Origin: Vicinamibacteria bacterium
GTDB lineage: Bacteria; Acidobacteriota; Vicinamibacteria; Fen-336; JAGNNV01
DNA length: 9,308 nucleotides
NCBI GenBank assembly: GCA_016650185.1
Contig: JAENWE010000223.1
Coordinates: 1 to 9,308, forward strand
Direction: 5' to 3'
In this document: positions 6,969 to 9,308 of the stretch, one piece after another
How the letters are laid out: each line of letters begins with the position of its first letter
Position numbering within the stretch: position 1 is the first letter of the stretch
Program-made: the position numbers and the translations under genes
The notes under the pieces: model-generated
The model's input: the letters and a program-made list of their open reading frames with translations, nothing else
Told to the model about the DNA's origin: nothing
Database searches by the model: none

Positions 6969-8014
6969 GCGATTCCGGCGATCCAGCGGGGGGCGCCGGA
7001 CGTGAATCCGCGACCGAACGACTGAAGCACACGACGGGCTCCTGAAAGGGGGTCGATGACGACGATGTCGGTGCCGCCAGTAGCCAGGTTGGACTCCGCA
7101 AAGACCACACCCTCTTTGCTCCAGTCCGGGTTCGAGCGGAACTGCGGGCCGCTGACGATCAGGCGGGGCACGCCGCCCGAGGCGGGAACGGTCAGGATGT
7201 CCCAGGCGCCGCCCGCGACGGCGTTCGAGGTCAGGCGGCGGAAAACGACGTTCGCTCCGTCGGGTGAGTAGTCGGGGCCGGCATCCGAGCCCACCAGATA
7301 GAGAGTCCCGGCGAGAGCCTCACCGGTCACGCCACCGACGGTCAGCCGTCCCTGAGTGGGATTCGATGGGAAGACCCAGATCTCGCTCTTTCCGGCGCCG
7401 ACGCCCTCGATCCTCTCGTACACGACCTTCGTGATGGCCGGATCGAGTCGGGCGCCCCGCTCGCGGACCGTGGGGGTGCTGAGGAGGGGTTGATTGTTCT
7501 GGGCGTTTGCGTCGATCTGGTAGAGGTCATCCGGCCCCCCGGTGGGTGAGGAGGTGTGGATGAGGAAACTTCCGTCCGATGCCCAATCCACGCTGCTGTT
7601 CGACCACCCGCCCGGAAGGAATGACCCTTCGACCTGCCGAGCCAGGTCGACCAGCAGCAAGCTCACCTGGTCGAGATCGTTGAGACGGTCATCTCCATTG
7701 GTGTCGGCGACGACCCGTCGCAGGGCAATGCGCGTGCGGTCCAGCGACGGAGCGGCGCTCAGGGCCTGGCAGCCCAAACAGAACGTGAGCCGCGTAGCCT
7801 GCGAGGCTCCGCCCACGGAGAAGAGCTCAAAGACGCCTCCCGGGACGGGCGCCCAAGCGTCCGAGGCGACGAACACGGTGTCAGCGGCAGCGGGCACGGA
7901 GGTGCTGACGAAAGTCGGGGTGGTGGTGGCGGGGATGCCCGCGGTGCAGCCGGAAGACACCGCCGCGGCCAGGGAAACCAGGATGAGAGCGCGGGAAGCG
8001 AAAATCGAGTTCAT
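6962..8014 (-). CDS. Lipoprotein with TolB/PD40-like beta-propeller and dockerin-like calcium loop
   Basis: This is a secreted, lipid-anchored protein of unknown function, 350 residues from the ATG at 8014. A signal peptide (about 1-22) with a hydrophobic stretch ends in VSSGC, making Cys23 the lipidated residue. A low-complexity Thr/Pro/Ala linker follows. The rest shows repeated propeller-blade motifs: APSLDRTRIAL, VDWASDGSFLI, LDPAITKVVY, PDYSPDGANVVF and PDWSKEGVVF. Inserted at residues 104-115 is DTNGDDRLNDLD, which fits the calcium-binding loop of dockerins and EF-hands. A CxxC (Cys79, Cys82) precedes it. A GTG at 8026 would add four residues; neither start has a clear ribosome site. 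It lies against the metabolic genes on the opposite strand, so a direct role in their pathway is not suggested. Envelope binding or sensing is possible but not shown. Confidence 0.8.
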   Translation of the reverse strand: MNSIFASRALILVSLAAAVSSGCTAGIPATTTPTFVSTSVPAAADTVFVASDAWAPVPGGVFELFSVGGASQATRLTFCLGCQALSAAPSLDRTRIALRRVVADTNGDDRLNDLDQVSLLLVDLARQVEGSFLPGGWSNSSVDWASDGSFLIHTSSPTGGPDDLYQIDANAQNNQPLLSTPTVRERGARLDPAITKVVYERIEGVGAGKSEIWVFPSNPTQGRLTVGGVTGEALAGTLYLVGSDAGPDYSPDGANVVFRRLTSNAVAGGAWDILTVPASGGVPRLIVSGPQFRSNPDWSKEGVVFAESNLATGGTDIVVIDPLSGARRVLQSFGRGFTSGAPRWIAGIAG

Positions 8015-8101
8015 GTTCGGATGCACGCTACGCCCGATATCTCTAAAGGGTCAAGCGCACGCAAGGTAGAATGAGGGTTGAAAACTGAAGGAGGATCAGC
8101 C
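8015..8101. promoter_or_regulatory. Divergent intergenic region, likely holding two promoters
   Basis: The 87 bases separate divergent genes, so promoters for both are expected. On the - strand TTGACC (8049-8054) and TAGCGT (8025-8030) are 18 bases apart and would start transcription close to the lipoprotein ATG. On the + strand TAGAAT (8067-8072) resembles a -10 box for the thiolase, but I see no good -35 box. A five-codon ORF, ATG 8071 to TGA 8088, ends on the thiolase Shine-Dalgarno. All of this is weak pattern matching. Confidence 0.3.
8088..8094 (+). promoter_or_regulatory. Perfect Shine-Dalgarno pointing at an ATC codon
   Basis: AAGGAGG matches the full anti-Shine-Dalgarno complement and lies seven bases before ATC at 8102, the same spacing as the GGAGG to ATG of the LeuA-like gene. 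No ATG, GTG or TTG lies at a usable distance, so it decides the thiolase start. Confidence 0.75.
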
Positions 8102-9289
8102 ATCAAAACCACCAAAGACGTCTTCATCATGGGCGGCGCACGGACAGCCATGGCCGAGTATGTCGGCCATTTCAAGGACATCAACGCGAACGCCCTGGGC
8201 GCTCACGCGATCAAGGCGGCGTTGGATCGGTCGGGCGTTCCCGCGGCCGAGGTGGAACAGGTTGTGATGGGCAACGCCATGCAGACCTCGGCGGATGCGA
8301 TGTACGGCGCCCGCCACTCGGCCCTCAGGGCCGGGCTGCCCATTGAGACTCCCGCTCTCACCGTCAATCGCCTCTGCGGATCGGGCATTCAGTCGGTCAT
8401 CTCCGCGTCACAACTCATGCTCCTGGGCGAGGCCGAGGTGACGGTGGCCGGCGGCATGGAGAATATGACCCAGGCCCCGCACGTCATCCGCGGCGCGCGA
8501 GATGGTTTCAAGCTGGGTCAGGGCGCTTTAGAGGACAGCCTCATGGTGGCGCTGCTCGATTCGCACTGCGGTCTCTACATGGCCCAGACCGCGGAGAAGC
8601 TGGCCGCCAAGTACGGCGTCGACCGCAAAGCCATGGATGAGTTCTCGCTGCGCTCCCAGCAGGCCGCCGCGGCGGCCAAGGCCAAGGGCGTGTTCGACGA
8701 GGAAATCATCCCGGTCGAGGTGAAGAAGGGCAAGAACGTCGTGTCCGTCAAGGACGACGACCACATGCGTGGCGACACCACCATGGAGATCCTGAGCGGC
8801 CTTCGTCCCGCCTTTGGCAAAGACGGCATGGTCACCGCCGGAAACGCGAGCGGCATTGTGGATGGAGCGGCTGCGCTGGTCCTGTCCACCTCCAAGTCGC
8901 GGGGCCACGGCAAGCCTCTGGCCCGGGTGGTTTCCTGGGCGGTGGCGGGGGTTCCTCCCGAGATCATGGGCATCGGCCCGGCTCCCGCGTCCCGGAAAGC
9001 GCTTGAGGATGCCGGGCTGAAACTCGAAGACATCGACCTCATCGAAGTGAACGAAGCCTTCGCCGGCCAGTACCTCGCGGTGGAGAAAGAGCTTGGCCTC
9101 GATCGCAACAAAGTCAATGTGAACGGCGGAGCGATCGCCCTCGGCCATCCGCTGGGAGCCTCGGGCACCCGCATCCTCCTGAGCGTCGCTCTTGAACTGC
9201 GCCGTCGCAAGGGCCGTTACGGCCTCGCCACCGCGTGCATCGGCGGCGGTCAGGGGATTGCCATGATCATAGAAAGTGTGAACGCATGA
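8102..9289 (+). CDS. Acetyl-CoA acetyltransferase (thiolase), apparent AUC start
   Basis: A type II thiolase that joins or cleaves acetoacetyl-CoA or a related 3-ketoacyl-CoA in the cytoplasm. The 395 residues are the normal length. The nucleophile is Cys92 in NRLCGSG (89-95). VNEAFA is at 316-321. His349 lies in GGAIALGHPLGASG (342-355), and the second catalytic Cys379 in CIGGGQG (379-385). The start is unusual: a perfect AAGGAGG stands seven bases before ATC 8102, the product then begins KTTKDVFIMGG as expected, and no standard start fits. TTG 8078 precedes the Shine-Dalgarno, and ATG 8129 would remove the first beta strand. The gene ends in an ATGA overlap with the next one, so the two are probably translated together. 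Specificity (acetoacetyl-CoA or longer 3-ketoacyl-CoA) is not certain. Confidence 0.92.
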   Translation: MKTTKDVFIMGGARTAMAEYVGHFKDINANALGAHAIKAALDRSGVPAAEVEQVVMGNAMQTSADAMYGARHSALRAGLPIETPALTVNRLCGSGIQSVISASQLMLLGEAEVTVAGGMENMTQAPHVIRGARDGFKLGQGALEDSLMVALLDSHCGLYMAQTAEKLAAKYGVDRKAMDEFSLRSQQAAAAAKAKGVFDEEIIPVEVKKGKNVVSVKDDDHMRGDTTMEILSGLRPAFGKDGMVTAGNASGIVDGAAALVLSTSKSRGHGKPLARVVSWAVAGVPPEIMGIGPAPASRKALEDAGLKLEDIDLIEVNEAFAGQYLAVEKELGLDRNKVNVNGGAIALGHPLGASGTRILLSVALELRRRKGRYGLATACIGGGQGIAMIIESVNA

Positions 9290-9308
9290 AGACAGTGGGA
9301 GTTGTGGG
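9286..9308 (+). CDS. 5' end of a probable 3-hydroxyacyl-CoA dehydrogenase, cut by the window
   Basis: ATG at 9286 overlaps the thiolase stop (ATGA). The seven full codons read MKTVGVV, and the next base pair fits Gly. This is the usual opening of 3-hydroxybutyryl-CoA dehydrogenase, just before its GxGxxG NAD-binding loop. Thiolase and this dehydrogenase are often neighbours in beta-oxidation and butyrate-type operons. With so few residues, other Rossmann enzymes remain possible. Confidence 0.6.

Noticed and set aside
6951..6970. Intrinsic terminator between the convergent genes
   Set aside because: The palindrome GGGTTAACCC has no loop and there is no T-run on either strand.
7542..8069. A 175-codon + strand frame opposite the lipoprotein gene
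   Set aside because: It has no recognisable domain, while the opposite strand shows a signal peptide, lipobox and propeller repeats.
8078..8101. TTG at 8078 as the thiolase start
   Set aside because: It lies upstream of the perfect Shine-Dalgarno, has no proper ribosome site of its own, and would add residues that encode the Shine-Dalgarno itself.

Overview
The window comes from a GC-rich bacterium and holds a metabolic cluster. Four genes run on the + strand, one lipoprotein gene lies on the - strand, then a thiolase and the first codons of one more gene follow on the + strand. There are no rRNA, tRNA or CRISPR features and no complete transposon. The lineage cannot be fixed from the sequence. 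The LeuA-like and fused aconitase-like proteins resemble forms I recall from Myxococcota and Acidobacteriota, but this is memory and not a search.

Region 1 (15-3552) encodes two subunits of a molybdenum-flavin-iron-sulfur enzyme of the xanthine dehydrogenase family. The catalytic subunit resembles HcrA/HbaC. The FAD subunit carries the four-cysteine insertion that marks 4-hydroxybenzoyl-CoA reductase (HcrB/HbaD), with Cys spacings of 16, 8 and 9. The [2Fe-2S] subunit is not in the window and probably lies upstream. Between the two genes is a previously hidden 154-bp element (2376-2529) with 29-bp imperfect terminal inverted repeats, flanked by a CTAG on each side. It looks like a MITE that inserted into an overlapping TAGTG stop/start junction. 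The duplicated CTAG regenerated both the stop codon of the first gene and the start codon of the second. This is the most striking observation in the window.

Region 2 (3659-6950) encodes a DRE-TIM acyltransferase of the isopropylmalate/homocitrate/Re-citrate synthase type without the LeuA regulatory domain. Next to it is a single-chain aconitase-family hydro-lyase in swivel-first order (LeuD-like, then LeuC-like). Together they could perform condensation followed by isomerisation of a hydroxy-acid. Citrate to isocitrate, or a 2-oxoacid chain-extension step, are both possible.

Region 3 (6962-8014, - strand) encodes a secreted lipoprotein with a TolB/PD40-like beta-propeller and a dockerin/EF-hand-like calcium loop. 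It converges on the aconitase gene and diverges from the thiolase gene.

Region 4 (8102-9308) encodes an acetyl-CoA acetyltransferase that appears to start at a rare AUC codon behind a perfect Shine-Dalgarno. By an ATGA overlap it runs into a cut-off gene whose first residues suit a 3-hydroxyacyl-CoA dehydrogenase. The overall picture is a CoA-thioester catabolic cluster: possible reductive dehydroxylation of a hydroxyaryl-CoA, beta-oxidation-type cleavage to acetyl-CoA, and a condensation/isomerisation pair that could use the acetyl-CoA. That joint pathway is inference.
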